Source: JBBQSN01 sp963825505 (lineage in GTDB: Bacteria; Actinomycetota; Actinomycetes; Actinomycetales; CAWJMD01). Taken from it: DNA of 64,000 nucleotides. Position numbers and translations under genes: made by a program. Numbering within the stretch: the stretch's first letter is position 1; every line of letters begins with the position of its first letter. The stretch covers positions 1 to 64,000 of the forward strand of contig CAWGTL010000001.1 in NCBI GenBank assembly GCA_963825505.1, read 5' to 3'. Shown here piece after piece: positions 28,701 to 37,685 of the stretch. Under the pieces are notes generated by a model. The model ran no database searches, was not told the DNA's origin, and worked only from the letters and a program-made list of their open reading frames with translations.

Positions 28701-29543
28701 CTGCCGCGGGAGTTCTCCACCGCGGGCCCCGGCGGGCCGGTGACGGGCTACCCGGCGCTGGTCGACACCCGCGGCCGGGTCGACGTGCGGGTGCTGCCGT
28801 CCCGGGTGGAGCAGGAACGGGCGATGCGCCGGGGCACCCGGCGGCTGCTGCTGGCCGGGGCGTCGGTCCCGTCGGCCGGCACGCTCACCGACGACTGGGA
28901 CAGCGTCGACCGGCTCGCCCTGACCCGCGCGCCGCACGGCTCCCTGGCCGCGCTGGTGCTCGACGTCGCCGCCGCCGTGGTCGACGACGTCGCCGTCCGG
29001 CACGGCGGACCGGCCTGGGAGGCAGCGGGTTTCGAGCGCCTGCAGGATGCCGTCGCCCGCGAGCTGCCCGGCGGCGCCGCGCAGCAGCTGCGGGTGGTCG
29101 CCCGGATCCTGGCGAGCACGCGGCAGGTCGAGCGGGCCGTCACCGAGGTGACCTCGCTGCAGGTGCTGTCCTCGCTCACCGACGTGAAGGACCACCTGGC
29201 CCGCCTGGTGCGTCCGGGATTCGTGGCCGACACCGGCGTCGCCCGGCTGCCCGACGTCCAGCGCTACCTGCGGGCGCTGCTGCGCCGCGTGGAGGTGCTG
29301 GGCACCGACCCGCACCGCGACGGCCAGCACCTGTGGCAGGTGCAGGAGCTGCAGGCCGAGCTCGAGCACGCGGTGGCGTCCGTCCCCGCCGACAGCCCCG
29401 GGCGCGACGCGCTGGCCGAGGTGCGCTGGATGCTGGAGGAGCTGCGGGTGTCGCTGTTCGCCCAGTCGATCGGCACGCCGAAGCCGGTGTCGCCGCAGCG
29501 CATCCGCAAGGCGCTCGCCGCCGCCCTCGCCCCGCCCGCCTGA
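25704..29543 (+). CDS. hrpA: ATP-dependent RNA helicase HrpA (DEAH box)
   Basis: HrpA is a large DEAH-box RNA helicase implicated in rescue of stalled ribosomes in E. coli. The 1279 residues match full-length family members. Motifs in order: I GETGSGKTTQIPK near residue 41, Ia TQPRRIAARS, II DEAHERSLN near 139, III SATIDSARFS, IV VFLSGEREI, V NVAETSLTVPGI and VI SARQRAGRCGRVADG near 339. The ratchet/OB region and long C-terminal DUF3418 part follow. Monocistronic; it ends 20 bp from the convergent acyl-CoA dehydrogenase. Confidence 0.96.
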   Translation: MSVEPDVDAVEIRYPPELPVSQRRDEIAAAIRDHQVVIVAGETGSGKTTQIPKICLELGRGRSGLIGHTQPRRIAARSVAERIASELGTELGQRVGYTVRFTDQVSRGTQVRLMTDGILLAEIQRDPTLRRYDTIIVDEAHERSLNIDFILGYLHQLLPRRPDLKVVITSATIDSARFSEHFGGAPVVEVSGRTFPVEVRYRPVHDPDAAPGTPAADPDRDQISAIVDGVAELQREGDGDVLVFLSGEREIRDTADGLRDAVGRKQIRDVDVLPLYARLSAAEQHRVFASHSGQRVVLATNVAETSLTVPGIRYVIDPGTARISRYSLRTKVQRLPIEPVSQASARQRAGRCGRVADGICLRLYSEEDFDSRPEYTDPEILRTNLASVILQMTAIGLGDVAAFPFVEPPDVRAVRDGVALLEELHAIEVGGGPSPRLTRTGRRLVRLPVDPRMARMVLEADRLGCVHEVLVIAAALSIQDPRERPADAQQAADEQHRRFADERSDFLAYLNLWEYLREQQEELSSSAFRRMCKREHLHFLRVREWQDLHSQLRRVCKDLKIELSRTAATGSERDAVDADRVHQALLAGLLSHVGVKDERAAARVAGKPQRGRRPLTEYQGARGISFAVFPGSALARTPPDCVVAAELVETSRMWARTVARVEPEWVEQLAAHLVKRTYAEPHWSARRGSVVARERVTLYGMPLVADRAVQYGRIDPETSRELFIRHALVEGDWRTRHDFFHANRQLLEDVGELEHRTRRRDIVVDDETLFSFYDKRIPPTVVSGAHFDRWWKGARRETPDLLTFTEADVVDEAAEQVSQDDFPDRWHVGGLDLAVGYRFEPGSPEDGVTVTVPAAVLNQVPEGAFEWQVPGLRHELVTELIRSLPKPVRRHLAPAPDNARRALEQLQPHEEPLLPALSRELGRLAGVPVPVGDFDWEKVPPHLRVRVRVTGRRGKQVAAGKTVQEVGREAAGTVQEAISASARRAGLEVEGLTAWTIGDLPREFSTAGPGGPVTGYPALVDTRGRVDVRVLPSRVEQERAMRRGTRRLLLAGASVPSAGTLTDDWDSVDRLALTRAPHGSLAALVLDVAAAVVDDVAVRHGGPAWEAAGFERLQDAVARELPGGAAQQLRVVARILASTRQVERAVTEVTSLQVLSSLTDVKDHLARLVRPGFVADTGVARLPDVQRYLRALLRRVEVLGTDPHRDGQHLWQVQELQAELEHAVASVPADSPGRDALAEVRWMLEELRVSLFAQSIGTPKPVSPQRIRKALAAALAPPA

Positions 29544-29563
29544 CCCCCGCCTTCCGAGTCGGA

Positions 29564-30796
29564 TCAGGTGGCGTACTTCGCCAGCTCGCGACGGGCCAGC
29601 GACATCCGGTGGACCTCGTCGGGGCCGTCGGCCAGGCGCAGCGTGCGGGCGGCGGTCCAGAGCTGGGGCAGGATCGTGTCGGACGAGACGCCGGCGCCGC
29701 CGTGCACCTGGATGGCGTCGTCGACGATGCGCTGCACCGTCAGGGGCACCGCGATCTTGATCGCCTGGATCTCGGTGTGCGCGCCCTTGTTGCCCACGGC
29801 GTCCATCAGCCAGGCGGTCTTGAGCACCAGCAGGCGCGCCTGCTCCAGCGCCACCCGGGCGTTCGCGACCTGCTCGCGCACCACGCCCTGCTTGGCGAGC
29901 TGCTGCCCGAACGCCACCCGGTCGAGGGCGCGGCGGCACATCAGCTCGAGCGCGCGCTCGCCCATCCCGATCAGGCGCATGCAGTGGTGGATGCGTCCGG
30001 GGCCGAGCCGGGCCTGCGCGATGGCGAAGCCCTTGCCCTCACCGAGCAGGATGTTCGACCCCGGCACCCGCACGTCGTCGAACGCGACCTCGGCGTGCCC
30101 CCCGTGCGCGGCGTCGTCGTAGCCGAACGCGGTCAGACCCCGCACCACGGTGACGCCCGGTGTGTCGCGCGGGACCAGCACCATCGACTGTTGCTCGTGC
30201 CGTGGGACGGACTCGTCGTCGGGGTCGGCGGAACGCCCCATCACCACGAAGATCTCGGCGCGCGGGTCCATCGCGCCGGTGGACCACCACTTGCGGCCGC
30301 TGACGACGTACTCGTCGCCGTCGCGCCGGATCCGCGTGGCGATGTTCGTCGCGTCGGACGAGGCGACGTCCGGCTCGGTCATGCAGAACGCCGACCGGAT
30401 GGTGCCGTCGAGCAGCGGTGCCAGCCAGCGCTCCTGCTGCTCGGCGGTGCCGAACTCGGCCAGGACCTCCATGTTGCCGGTGTCGGGGGCGGCGCAGTTC
30501 AGCGCCTCGGGGGCGAGATGCGGTGAGCGGCCGGTGATCTCAGCCAGCGGCGCGTACTGGAGGTTCGTCAGCCCGGCGCCGTGCTCGCCGGGCAGGAACA
30601 GGTTCCACAGCCCGCGGCGCCGGGCCTCGGCCTTGAGCTCCTCGACCACAGGCGGCCGGTGCCACGGGTCGCCGGCCCGGCGGGCGGCCTCGACCTGCTC
30701 CTCGATGACGGGCTCGGCCGGGTACACCCGCTCGGCCATGAACTCCTCGAGCCGTGCGGCGTGCTCCAGCGTGGTGGCGTCGGGGGTGAAGTCCAC
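29564..30796 (-). CDS. Acyl-CoA dehydrogenase (ACAD10/11-like)
   Basis: The 410-residue flavoprotein shows AFCMTEPDVASSDATNIAT (signature 1), RKWWSTGAMDPRAEIFVVMG and IQVHGGAGVSSD near the C-terminus. RKWWSTGA and the DVASSDATN variant are typical of the ACAD10/ACAD11 branch. GTG 30796 lies two bases after the stop of the phosphotransferase gene and has GAGGAGGAC upstream. The APH-ACAD pair mirrors the fused kinase-dehydrogenase ACAD10/11 of animals and the 4-hydroxyacyl-CoA kinase step of bacterial lva pathways, so a role in 4-hydroxyacyl-CoA catabolism is a good hypothesis. Confidence 0.9.
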   Translation of the reverse strand: MDFTPDATTLEHAARLEEFMAERVYPAEPVIEEQVEAARRAGDPWHRPPVVEELKAEARRRGLWNLFLPGEHGAGLTNLQYAPLAEITGRSPHLAPEALNCAAPDTGNMEVLAEFGTAEQQERWLAPLLDGTIRSAFCMTEPDVASSDATNIATRIRRDGDEYVVSGRKWWSTGAMDPRAEIFVVMGRSADPDDESVPRHEQQSMVLVPRDTPGVTVVRGLTAFGYDDAAHGGHAEVAFDDVRVPGSNILLGEGKGFAIAQARLGPGRIHHCMRLIGMGERALELMCRRALDRVAFGQQLAKQGVVREQVANARVALEQARLLVLKTAWLMDAVGNKGAHTEIQAIKIAVPLTVQRIVDDAIQVHGGAGVSSDTILPQLWTAARTLRLADGPDEVHRMSLARRELAKYAT

Positions 30797-30798
30797 GG

Positions 30799-31893
30799 TC
30801 AGTCCTCCTCGGACGCGGTGGTGAGCTCGAGCAACCCGTTGCTGCACAACGGTTCGACCAGGGCACCGATCCGGTCGAACCCCTCGCCGACCGTCTGCCC
30901 CTGGGTGAAGCGGTAGTGGATGCCCTCGCAGATCACGGCGAGCTTGAAGTGCCCGAGCGCGGTGCACCAGCGCAGCGCGGCGCGGTCCTCGGCGTCGAGG
31001 GGGACGATCTCGGCGTACATCTCGACCAGTGCAGCGCGATCGGGCCACCCGAGGTGCGCCGACATCGCCTCCGCGATCGGGTTGTCGACGTCGGCCAGGG
31101 CGCCGGCGTAGGTGAGCAGCAGCCCGAGGTCCGCGAGCGGGTCGCCGAGAGTGGCCATCTCCCAGTCGAGGACGGCGGCGACGTGCGGCCCGGCGGGATC
31201 GACGACCACGTTGTCGAGCCGGTAGTCGCCGTGGACCACGCCCCGCCGGTGCGGCAGGTCGCGCTCGGCGGGCACGTCGGCGGCGAGCCTGTCGCGCAGC
31301 TCGTCGATGCCGGCCACCTCGCGGCTGCGGCTGGCGTCGAGCTGGGTCGACCAGCGCCGCACCTGGCGGGCGAGGAAGCCGTCGGGACGCCCGAAGTCCT
31401 CGAGCCCGACCGCTGCCGGGTCGACCCGGTGCAGCGCCCCGAGGGTCTGCACCAGCGCTCGCGACGCGTCGGCGAGGCCGTCCGGGCCGAGCCGCTCGGC
31501 GTCGGCGCGGGAGCGCACGACGACGCCGTCGACGTGCTCCATCAGGTAGAACGGCGCCCCGAGCACGTCGGGGTCCTCGCACAGGGCCACCATCGCCGGC
31601 ACCGGGACCACGCCGTGCAGCGCCGCCTGCACCCGGTGCTCGCGGGCCATGTCGTGGGCCGTGGCGAGCACGTGGCCGAGCGGCGGGCGGCGCAGCACGA
31701 GCGCGCGACCGTCCAGGCTCAGCCGGTAGGTGAGGTTCGAGCGGCCGCCGGCGACGACCTCCACGTCGGCGACGACCTCACCCAGCCCGCTGCCGCGCAC
31801 CCAGGCGAGCAGCGGCCCCAGCGAGAGGCCGGGCAGGTCGGGCAGGTCGGAGAGGTCGTCGTCGTCGGGGGGCGGCACCGCGCTGTCGACCAC
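30799..31893 (-). CDS. Aminoglycoside phosphotransferase (APH)-like kinase paired with acyl-CoA dehydrogenase
   Basis: This 364-residue APH/choline-kinase-fold protein contains GGRSNLTYRLSLDG near residue 51, LVLRRPPLGH with the ATP-binding Lys/Arg position, a catalytic loop VVHGDYRLDNVVVDP near 225 and AVLDWEMATLGDPLADLG (the metal-binding D of the DFG-like motif). Together with the dehydrogenase two bases downstream it reproduces the two halves of ACAD10/11, so the substrate is probably a hydroxyacyl-CoA rather than an antibiotic. The start is chosen at GTG 31893, 7 nt after the -10 hexamer TAGGTT of a divergent promoter pair. Confidence 0.9.
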   Translation of the reverse strand: MVDSAVPPPDDDDLSDLPDLPGLSLGPLLAWVRGSGLGEVVADVEVVAGGRSNLTYRLSLDGRALVLRRPPLGHVLATAHDMAREHRVQAALHGVVPVPAMVALCEDPDVLGAPFYLMEHVDGVVVRSRADAERLGPDGLADASRALVQTLGALHRVDPAAVGLEDFGRPDGFLARQVRRWSTQLDASRSREVAGIDELRDRLAADVPAERDLPHRRGVVHGDYRLDNVVVDPAGPHVAAVLDWEMATLGDPLADLGLLLTYAGALADVDNPIAEAMSAHLGWPDRAALVEMYAEIVPLDAEDRAALRWCTALGHFKLAVICEGIHYRFTQGQTVGEGFDRIGALVEPLCSNGLLELTTASEED

Positions 31894-31896
31894 GCG

Positions 31897-31933
31897 GACG
31901 AACCTACCTCCCGCCCCCGCGCGTAGGTTCGTC
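31897..31933. promoter_or_regulatory. Divergent leaderless promoter pair built as an 11-bp inverted repeat
   Basis: GACGAACCTAC (31897-31907) and GTAGGTTCGTC (31923-31933) are perfect inverted repeats separated by 15 nt. Each arm contains an outward-facing -10 hexamer TAGGTT, 7 nt before the APH GTG and 6 nt before the manA GTG. The two divergent genes thus seem to start transcription from mirror-image elements with no 5' leader. The symmetry could also bind a common regulator. Confidence 0.65.
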
Positions 31934-31935
31934 GC

Positions 31936-32958
31936 GTGACCGAGCCCGAGACGCCCGTGCCCGGACGGCAGCCCGTCGTGCTGCCGGCCAACCAGCCGCC
32001 CGACCGCTTCTACCGCGGGGGACGGCAGATCGCGGCCTTCCGCGGCGACGCCCCGGTCGACGGCAACGTGCCCGAGGACTGGGTGGGCTCGACCACCACC
32101 ATGTTCGGCGACACCGACCTCGGTCTCACCCGGCTCCCCGGCGGCGACCTGCTGCGCGACGCCGTCCGCCGCGACCCCGGCGCCTGGCTCGGGGCCGACC
32201 ACGTCGCGGCCTTCGCCGACGACACCTGCCTGCTGGTGAAGCTGCTCGACGCCGGCCAGCGGCTCCCGGTGCACGCCCATCCCGACGTCCCCTTCGCGGG
32301 GGAGCACCTCTCGCTCGCGCACGGCAAGACCGAGGCCTGGGTCTTCCTGCAGCCCGCCACCGTGCACCTCGCCTTCGAGCGCGAGGTGGGGGAGGCCGAG
32401 CTCGCTCGCTGGGTGGCCGAGCAGGACACCGACGCGATGCTCGGCGCGATGCACGCGCTGCCCGTGCGGGCGGGCGACGCCGTGCTGGTGCCGGCGGGGG
32501 TGCCGCACGCCATCGGCGAGGGTGCCCTCCTCGTGGAGCTGCAGGAGCCGACGGACCTGTCGATCCTGATGGAGTGGAAGGGCTTCGAGCTCGACGGCGC
32601 CCTGGCAGGGCACCTCGGGCTCGGCTTCGACGTCGCCCTGCGCGCGGTCGACCGCCGCGGCTGGCCGGCCGCCGACGTCGCATCGCTGCGTGGTGCACGC
32701 GCCGGCGACCTCGGCGACCTGCTGCCCGACGCCGCAGACTTCTTCCGGGTCGAGCGCACGCGGGGCCCCGTGGGCGTGGAGGCCGGCTTCGCGGTCCTCG
32801 TGGTCGTGAGCGGCTCGGGACGGCTGAGCACAGGCGGCGGCGCCCTCGACGTGCGGGCGGGCCAGACGGTCCTGCTCCCGCACGCCGCCGGCGCCGTGCG
32901 GCTCGACGGCGACGCGGAGGCGCTCTGGTGCCGTCCGCCGGCGCCGCCGCTGACCTGA
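31936..32958 (+). CDS. manA: Mannose-6-phosphate isomerase, class I
   Basis: ManA interconverts fructose-6-phosphate and mannose-6-phosphate with a zinc ion. The 340-residue cupin protein has the zinc and active-site motifs PVHAHPDVPFAG near residue 110, LAHGKTEAWVFL near 128 and PAGVPHAIGEGALLVELQEP near 181. It serves GDP-mannose and mannose use. GTG start directly after the -10 element, so probably leaderless. Confidence 0.93.
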   Translation: MTEPETPVPGRQPVVLPANQPPDRFYRGGRQIAAFRGDAPVDGNVPEDWVGSTTTMFGDTDLGLTRLPGGDLLRDAVRRDPGAWLGADHVAAFADDTCLLVKLLDAGQRLPVHAHPDVPFAGEHLSLAHGKTEAWVFLQPATVHLAFEREVGEAELARWVAEQDTDAMLGAMHALPVRAGDAVLVPAGVPHAIGEGALLVELQEPTDLSILMEWKGFELDGALAGHLGLGFDVALRAVDRRGWPAADVASLRGARAGDLGDLLPDAADFFRVERTRGPVGVEAGFAVLVVVSGSGRLSTGGGALDVRAGQTVLLPHAAGAVRLDGDAEALWCRPPAPPLT

Positions 32959-32974
32959 CGGTCGGCAGAGGGGG

Positions 32975-32980
32975 CAGGAT
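32975..32980 (+). promoter_or_regulatory. -10 element of a probable leaderless promoter (thioesterase gene)
   Basis: CAGGAT ends 6 nt before ATG 32987; no Shine-Dalgarno is present. Confidence 0.4.
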
Positions 32981-32986
32981 GGGTCC

Positions 32987-33472
32987 ATGGGACGACGTCG
33001 CATCCTGACCCCGCTGCGCTGGTCCGACATGGACGCGTACGGCCACGTGAACAACGTGCAGTTCCTCCGCCTGCTCGAGGACGCCCGCGTCCTCGCCTTC
33101 CACGGGCACGGCAGCGACGACGGCGGCGACATGGTGGCCACCGGGCTGCTGGTGGCGCGGCACGAGATCGACTACGTCACGCCGCTGCACTACCGCCCGG
33201 CGCCGGTGGCGATCGACCTGTGGGTGAGCTCGTTGTCGGGCGCCACGTTCGACATGGGCTACGAGGTGGTCGACGACCAGGACGAGCACGCCGACCGCCC
33301 GGTGGTGTACGCGCGGGCCGAGTCGACGATGGTCGCCTTCGACCTCGAGGCAGGGCGCCCACGACGCTTCACCGAGACCGAGAAGGAGCGGCTGGGCGAG
33401 CTGCACGACGAGCCGGTGGCGCTGCGCCGGCGGGTCCGCGAGCAGCGTCGCGCCCAGAAGTCAGAGCGCTGA
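32987..33472 (+). CDS. Hot-dog fold acyl-CoA thioesterase (4HBT family)
   Basis: The 161-residue protein has the 4HBT motif RWSDMDAYGHVNNVQFLRLLE at about residues 11-31, with the catalytic Asp, followed by HEIDYVTPLHYR. Such enzymes cleave thioesters of aromatic or fatty acyl-CoA. In actinobacteria this subgroup often sits next to the unknown gene that follows here, eight bases on. The C-terminus is an unusually basic tail (VRRRVREQRRAQKSE-like). Confidence 0.88.
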   Translation: MGRRRILTPLRWSDMDAYGHVNNVQFLRLLEDARVLAFHGHGSDDGGDMVATGLLVARHEIDYVTPLHYRPAPVAIDLWVSSLSGATFDMGYEVVDDQDEHADRPVVYARAESTMVAFDLEAGRPRRFTETEKERLGELHDEPVALRRRVREQRRAQKSER

Positions 33473-33480
33473 GACCCGCT

Positions 33481-34122
33481 GTGCCGCAACCTGTCCTGAG
33501 GCTCGACGACCTCGCCAGCCTCGCCGACCTGTCCACCTACGTGCTGCGGGCGCAGCGTGCCGACCCCGGCGGCGCGGCGCGGCTGCGCGCGCACGGCGAC
33601 GTGCTCGCCACCTACGTCTGCCCGCTCAGCGGGGGCGGCGGGCCCACCGTGCTCGGGCTGCGGACGACCGCGCTGGCCGGTGCGGTGGAGCTGGACTCCG
33701 TCGTGCCCCTGGCCGCCCTGGCCGACCGGCTGGCCCGTCCGGAGAACGGCAGCGAGGTGCCGGTGCCGCCGTCCGAGGTGGTGGCGGCGTGGGCGGGCAT
33801 CTCGCCGCCGCGCACGGGGTGGGAGCAGGTCGCAGAGGTCGCCGCCCTCACGCTGGTGGCCGCTGCCGAGCAGGGCATCGCCGAGGTCGCGGCCGGCACG
33901 CCGTCGACCTCGGGTGCGCCGGCCGTCGCGGCCCTGCGCGGCCGGGTCTGGGGCCGGCCGGTGCCCGGGACGCCGCTGCCCTCCGGAGCCGCCTTCGTCG
34001 CGCACGCGCTCGCCTTCGTCCGCGAGACCGACGCGCCCGTCGGGGTGTTCGCGTCCGGGCCGTGGACCCGGCTGACGAGCCCGCGCGGTCACGTGCTGGC
34101 GCGGTCGCCGCTGGGCGGCTGA
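33481..34122 (+). CDS. Protein of unknown function downstream of the thioesterase
   Basis: The 213-residue alanine-rich, mostly helical protein has no signal peptide and no motif I recognise. It contains WAGISPPRTGWEQVAEVAAL and RGRVWGRPVPGTPLPSGAAF. It starts GTG eight bases after the thioesterase stop, so it is co-transcribed. It ends just before a strong terminator-like hairpin. The tight linkage suggests a partner role, but the function is unknown. Confidence 0.75.
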   Translation: MPQPVLRLDDLASLADLSTYVLRAQRADPGGAARLRAHGDVLATYVCPLSGGGGPTVLGLRTTALAGAVELDSVVPLAALADRLARPENGSEVPVPPSEVVAAWAGISPPRTGWEQVAEVAALTLVAAAEQGIAEVAAGTPSTSGAPAVAALRGRVWGRPVPGTPLPSGAAFVAHALAFVRETDAPVGVFASGPWTRLTSPRGHVLARSPLGG

Positions 34123-34137
34123 GGGCTCCTGTCGGAG

Positions 34138-34176
34138 CAACGGCCGGTCACCCTGGCGAGAGGGTGCCGGCCGTTG
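34138..34176. terminator. Bidirectional terminator-type hairpin
   Basis: CAACGGCCGGTCACCCT pairs with AGGGTGCCGGCCGTTG (one bulged T) around a six-base loop GGCGAG. It lies between the convergent 33481 gene and the alpha-glucosidase, so it can end both transcripts. There is no U tract, as usual in high-GC actinobacteria. Confidence 0.75.
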
Positions 34177-34193
34177 CGATCGGGGGACGCGGG

Positions 34194-35897
<1,704 letters not shown>

Positions 35898-35904
35898 GCC
35901 CTCG

Positions 35905-35910
35905 ATGCTA
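35905..35910 (-). promoter_or_regulatory. -10 element of the alpha-glucosidase promoter (leaderless type)
   Basis: On the minus strand TAGCAT is followed by 7 nt and then the GTG start codon. The operator palindrome at 35932-35943 covers the expected -35 region (TCGACA or nearby), so a bound repressor would block the polymerase. Confidence 0.55.
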
Positions 35911-35931
35911 GGGGGACCGCCGCCGCGCTGT

Positions 35932-35943
35932 CGAATCGATTCG
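35932..35943. promoter_or_regulatory. LacI-type operator CGAATCGATTCG
   Basis: A perfect 12-bp palindrome with a central CG, as in LacI/GalR operators. Its core AATCGATT recurs before lacI at 36511-36518. It lies 34 bp upstream of the alpha-glucosidase start codon. Confidence 0.75.
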
Positions 35944-35949
35944 CTGGGT

Positions 35950-36369
35950 TCAGGACGACCGCTGGGAGGGGTCGTCCATGGCGTTCACCATCGAGTGCGC
36001 GGCGCGCTCGAGGTAGTCCCACAGCACCGACGCGTGCAGGGGCGGCAGGGCCAGCTCGTCGACCGCCTCGCGCATGTGGTGCAGCCAGCGGTCGCGCATG
36101 TGGGGCGTGACGGCGTAGGGGTGGTGGCGCATCCGCAGCCGGGGGTGGCCCCGCTGCTCGCTGTACGTCGTGGGCCCGCCCCAGTACTGCTCGAGGAACA
36201 TCCGCAGCCGGTCCTCGGCGGGGCCGAGGTCCTCCTCGGGGTACATCGCCGTGAGCTCGGGGTCGCCGGCGACGCCGAGGTAGAACCGGTGCACCAGCCG
36301 GTGGAACGTCTCGTGCCCGCCCACCTGCTCGTAGAAGGACGGCTGGGCGCCGGGCTGCTGCTCTGTCAC
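35950..36369 (-). CDS. glbO: Group II truncated hemoglobin (GlbO type)
   Basis: The 139-residue globin closely follows the trHbO family: FYEQVGGHETFHRLVHRFY with Tyr B10 at residue 30, QYWGGPTTYSEQRGHPRLRM with the CD1 Tyr and the E helix, proximal His F8 H82 in RMRHHP, and Trp G8 W95 in RDRWLHHM. These residues support tight O2 binding and peroxide or NO chemistry. It is set between the two divergent promoters of a sugar locus, which is unusual. GTG start; GAGACT six bases upstream is a candidate leaderless -10. Confidence 0.93.
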   Translation of the reverse strand: MTEQQPGAQPSFYEQVGGHETFHRLVHRFYLGVAGDPELTAMYPEEDLGPAEDRLRMFLEQYWGGPTTYSEQRGHPRLRMRHHPYAVTPHMRDRWLHHMREAVDELALPPLHASVLWDYLERAAHSMVNAMDDPSQRSS

Positions 36370-36463
36370 GGCTCCAGTCTCCCAGCCCGGCCGGCGCCGG
36401 CCCGGATCGCCCCTGCCACCGGACCTCGCACCACCCGTCCAGGACACGGTCCGGTCACGGACG

Positions 36464-36492
36464 TTGACACCCGGCGGTGGCGGGAGCATCAT
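36464..36492 (+). promoter_or_regulatory. Promoter of the lacI-sugar ABC operon (TTGACA - 17 nt - CATCAT)
   Basis: A consensus -35 TTGACA (36464-36469) and CATCAT (36487-36492) at 17-nt spacing. The AATCGATT palindrome lies about 18 nt after the -10, over the start site, and GGGAGG precedes the lacI ATG. This is the likely promoter for lacI and probably for the whole downstream operon. Confidence 0.7.
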
Positions 36493-36510
36493 CCTGGGCA
36501 GGATCTGGTC

Positions 36511-36518
36511 AATCGATT
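36511..36518. promoter_or_regulatory. LacI-type operator AATCGATT before lacI
   Basis: The 8-bp palindrome core of the alpha-glucosidase operator is repeated here in GGTCAATCGATTTAGC, downstream of the -10 box. Two copies in front of two divergent units near a lacI gene indicate autoregulation plus control of the alpha-glucosidase. Confidence 0.65.
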
Positions 36519-36542
36519 TAGCAGATCATCCGGGAGGACGCG

Positions 36543-37604
36543 ATGAAGCGGGTCGGCATCAAGGACGTCGCACGCGAGGCGGGGGTCTCGACGTCGACGG
36601 TGTCCCTGGTGCTGAGCGGCAAGACCGAGGCCCGCATCCCCGCCGGGACCCGCGAGCGCGTGCACCGGGTCGCCGCCGAGATCGGGTACGCGCCGAACTC
36701 CATCGCCCGCGGGCTGCGCACCCGCCGCACCCACACGATCGGTCTGGTGTCGGACCAGATCGCCACCACGCCGCACGCGGTGCGGATGATCGAGGCCGTC
36801 CAGGACGTCGCCCGCGAGCAGGGTCGCCTGCTGTTCCTGGTGAACACCGGGTCCGACACCGAGGTCGCGCAGACCGCGGTCGAGACGCTCCTGGCCCACC
36901 AGGTCGACGGCCTGGTGTACGCCTGCATGTGGCACCAGGTGGTCGACCCACCGGCCGGCCTCCCCGAGGGCTCGGTCTTCCTCGACGCGCGCCCCGCCTC
37001 GGGCGGGTTCCCGGCCGTCGTCCCGGACGACCGCGGCGGTGCCGTCGCGGCCGTCCGCGAGCTCGTGGCGCAGGGGCACCGTCGGATCGCCTACCTCGCC
37101 GCGGACGAGCACCCGATGCCCATCGCCTCCGGCCTGCGCTGGGAGGGCTACGAGGAGGTGCTGCGCGACGCCGGCATCGAGCCCGACCCGCGCCTGTGCG
37201 TCCCGGTGACCAGCACGACCGCGGCCGGTGGCGTCGAGGCGGCCGGGGCCCTGCTCGACCTGCCCCCGGACGTGCGCCCGACGGCGCTGTTCTGCTTCAA
37301 CGACCGGGTGGCCATGGGGGCCTACCGCGCGGCGCGCCGGCGGGGGCTGGAGATCCCCCGGGACCTGTCGGTGATCGGCTTCGACGACCAGGAGCTCATC
37401 GCCGCGGCGCTCGACCCGCCCCTCACGACGGTCGCCCTGCCTCACTACGCGATGGGGCGCTGGGCGATGGAGGTCCTGCTGGACCTCCGCGAGGCCCCGG
37501 CCGAGGACGACGGGGTGGCGCTCATGCCGTGCCCGCTCGTCCACCGGGAATCGGTTGCCCCGCCGCCGGCCGACCCGATCGGGTCGACCGGCGGCGGGGA
37601 CTGA
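36543..37604 (+). CDS. LacI family transcriptional regulator of a sugar utilisation locus
   Basis: The 353-residue regulator has a LacI HTH at residues 4-24 (VGIKDVAREAGVSTSTVSL), hinge residues APNSIARGLRT and a periplasmic-binding-protein-like domain with FCFNDRVAMGAYRAARRRGL and VIGFDDQELIAA. The ATG follows GGGAGG by seven bases. Operators matching it lie just upstream and in front of the alpha-glucosidase. Neighbours indicate that the inducer is an alpha-glucoside or sucrose-type sugar. It is the first gene of a probable operon with the ABC genes, interrupted by a small hairpin. Confidence 0.93.
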   Translation: MKRVGIKDVAREAGVSTSTVSLVLSGKTEARIPAGTRERVHRVAAEIGYAPNSIARGLRTRRTHTIGLVSDQIATTPHAVRMIEAVQDVAREQGRLLFLVNTGSDTEVAQTAVETLLAHQVDGLVYACMWHQVVDPPAGLPEGSVFLDARPASGGFPAVVPDDRGGAVAAVRELVAQGHRRIAYLAADEHPMPIASGLRWEGYEEVLRDAGIEPDPRLCVPVTSTTAAGGVEAAGALLDLPPDVRPTALFCFNDRVAMGAYRAARRRGLEIPRDLSVIGFDDQELIAAALDPPLTTVALPHYAMGRWAMEVLLDLREAPAEDDGVALMPCPLVHRESVAPPPADPIGSTGGGD

Positions 37605-37647
37605 ACACACCACACACGGACGTCGCGAGACGCCCACAACCGGAAGG

Positions 37648-37665
37648 CCCGACCTGCCAGTCGGG
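37648..37665 (+). other. Small hairpin in the lacI/solute-binding-protein gap
   Basis: CCCGAC-CTGCCA-GTCGGG forms a 6-bp stem with a 6-nt loop in the 81-bp gap. It could be a weak attenuator or RNA-processing site separating lacI expression from the transporter genes. AGGAGAGG and the ATG of the binding protein follow. Confidence 0.4.
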
Positions 37666-37685
37666 TCTCCAGGAGAGGAAGCACG

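Noticed and set aside
24876..29939. A 1687-codon open frame on the minus strand
   Set aside because: It is antisense to hrpA and the Excalibur gene; its Arg/Gly/His-rich translation has no domain, and hrpA has every helicase motif. GC-rich antisense frames stay open by composition.
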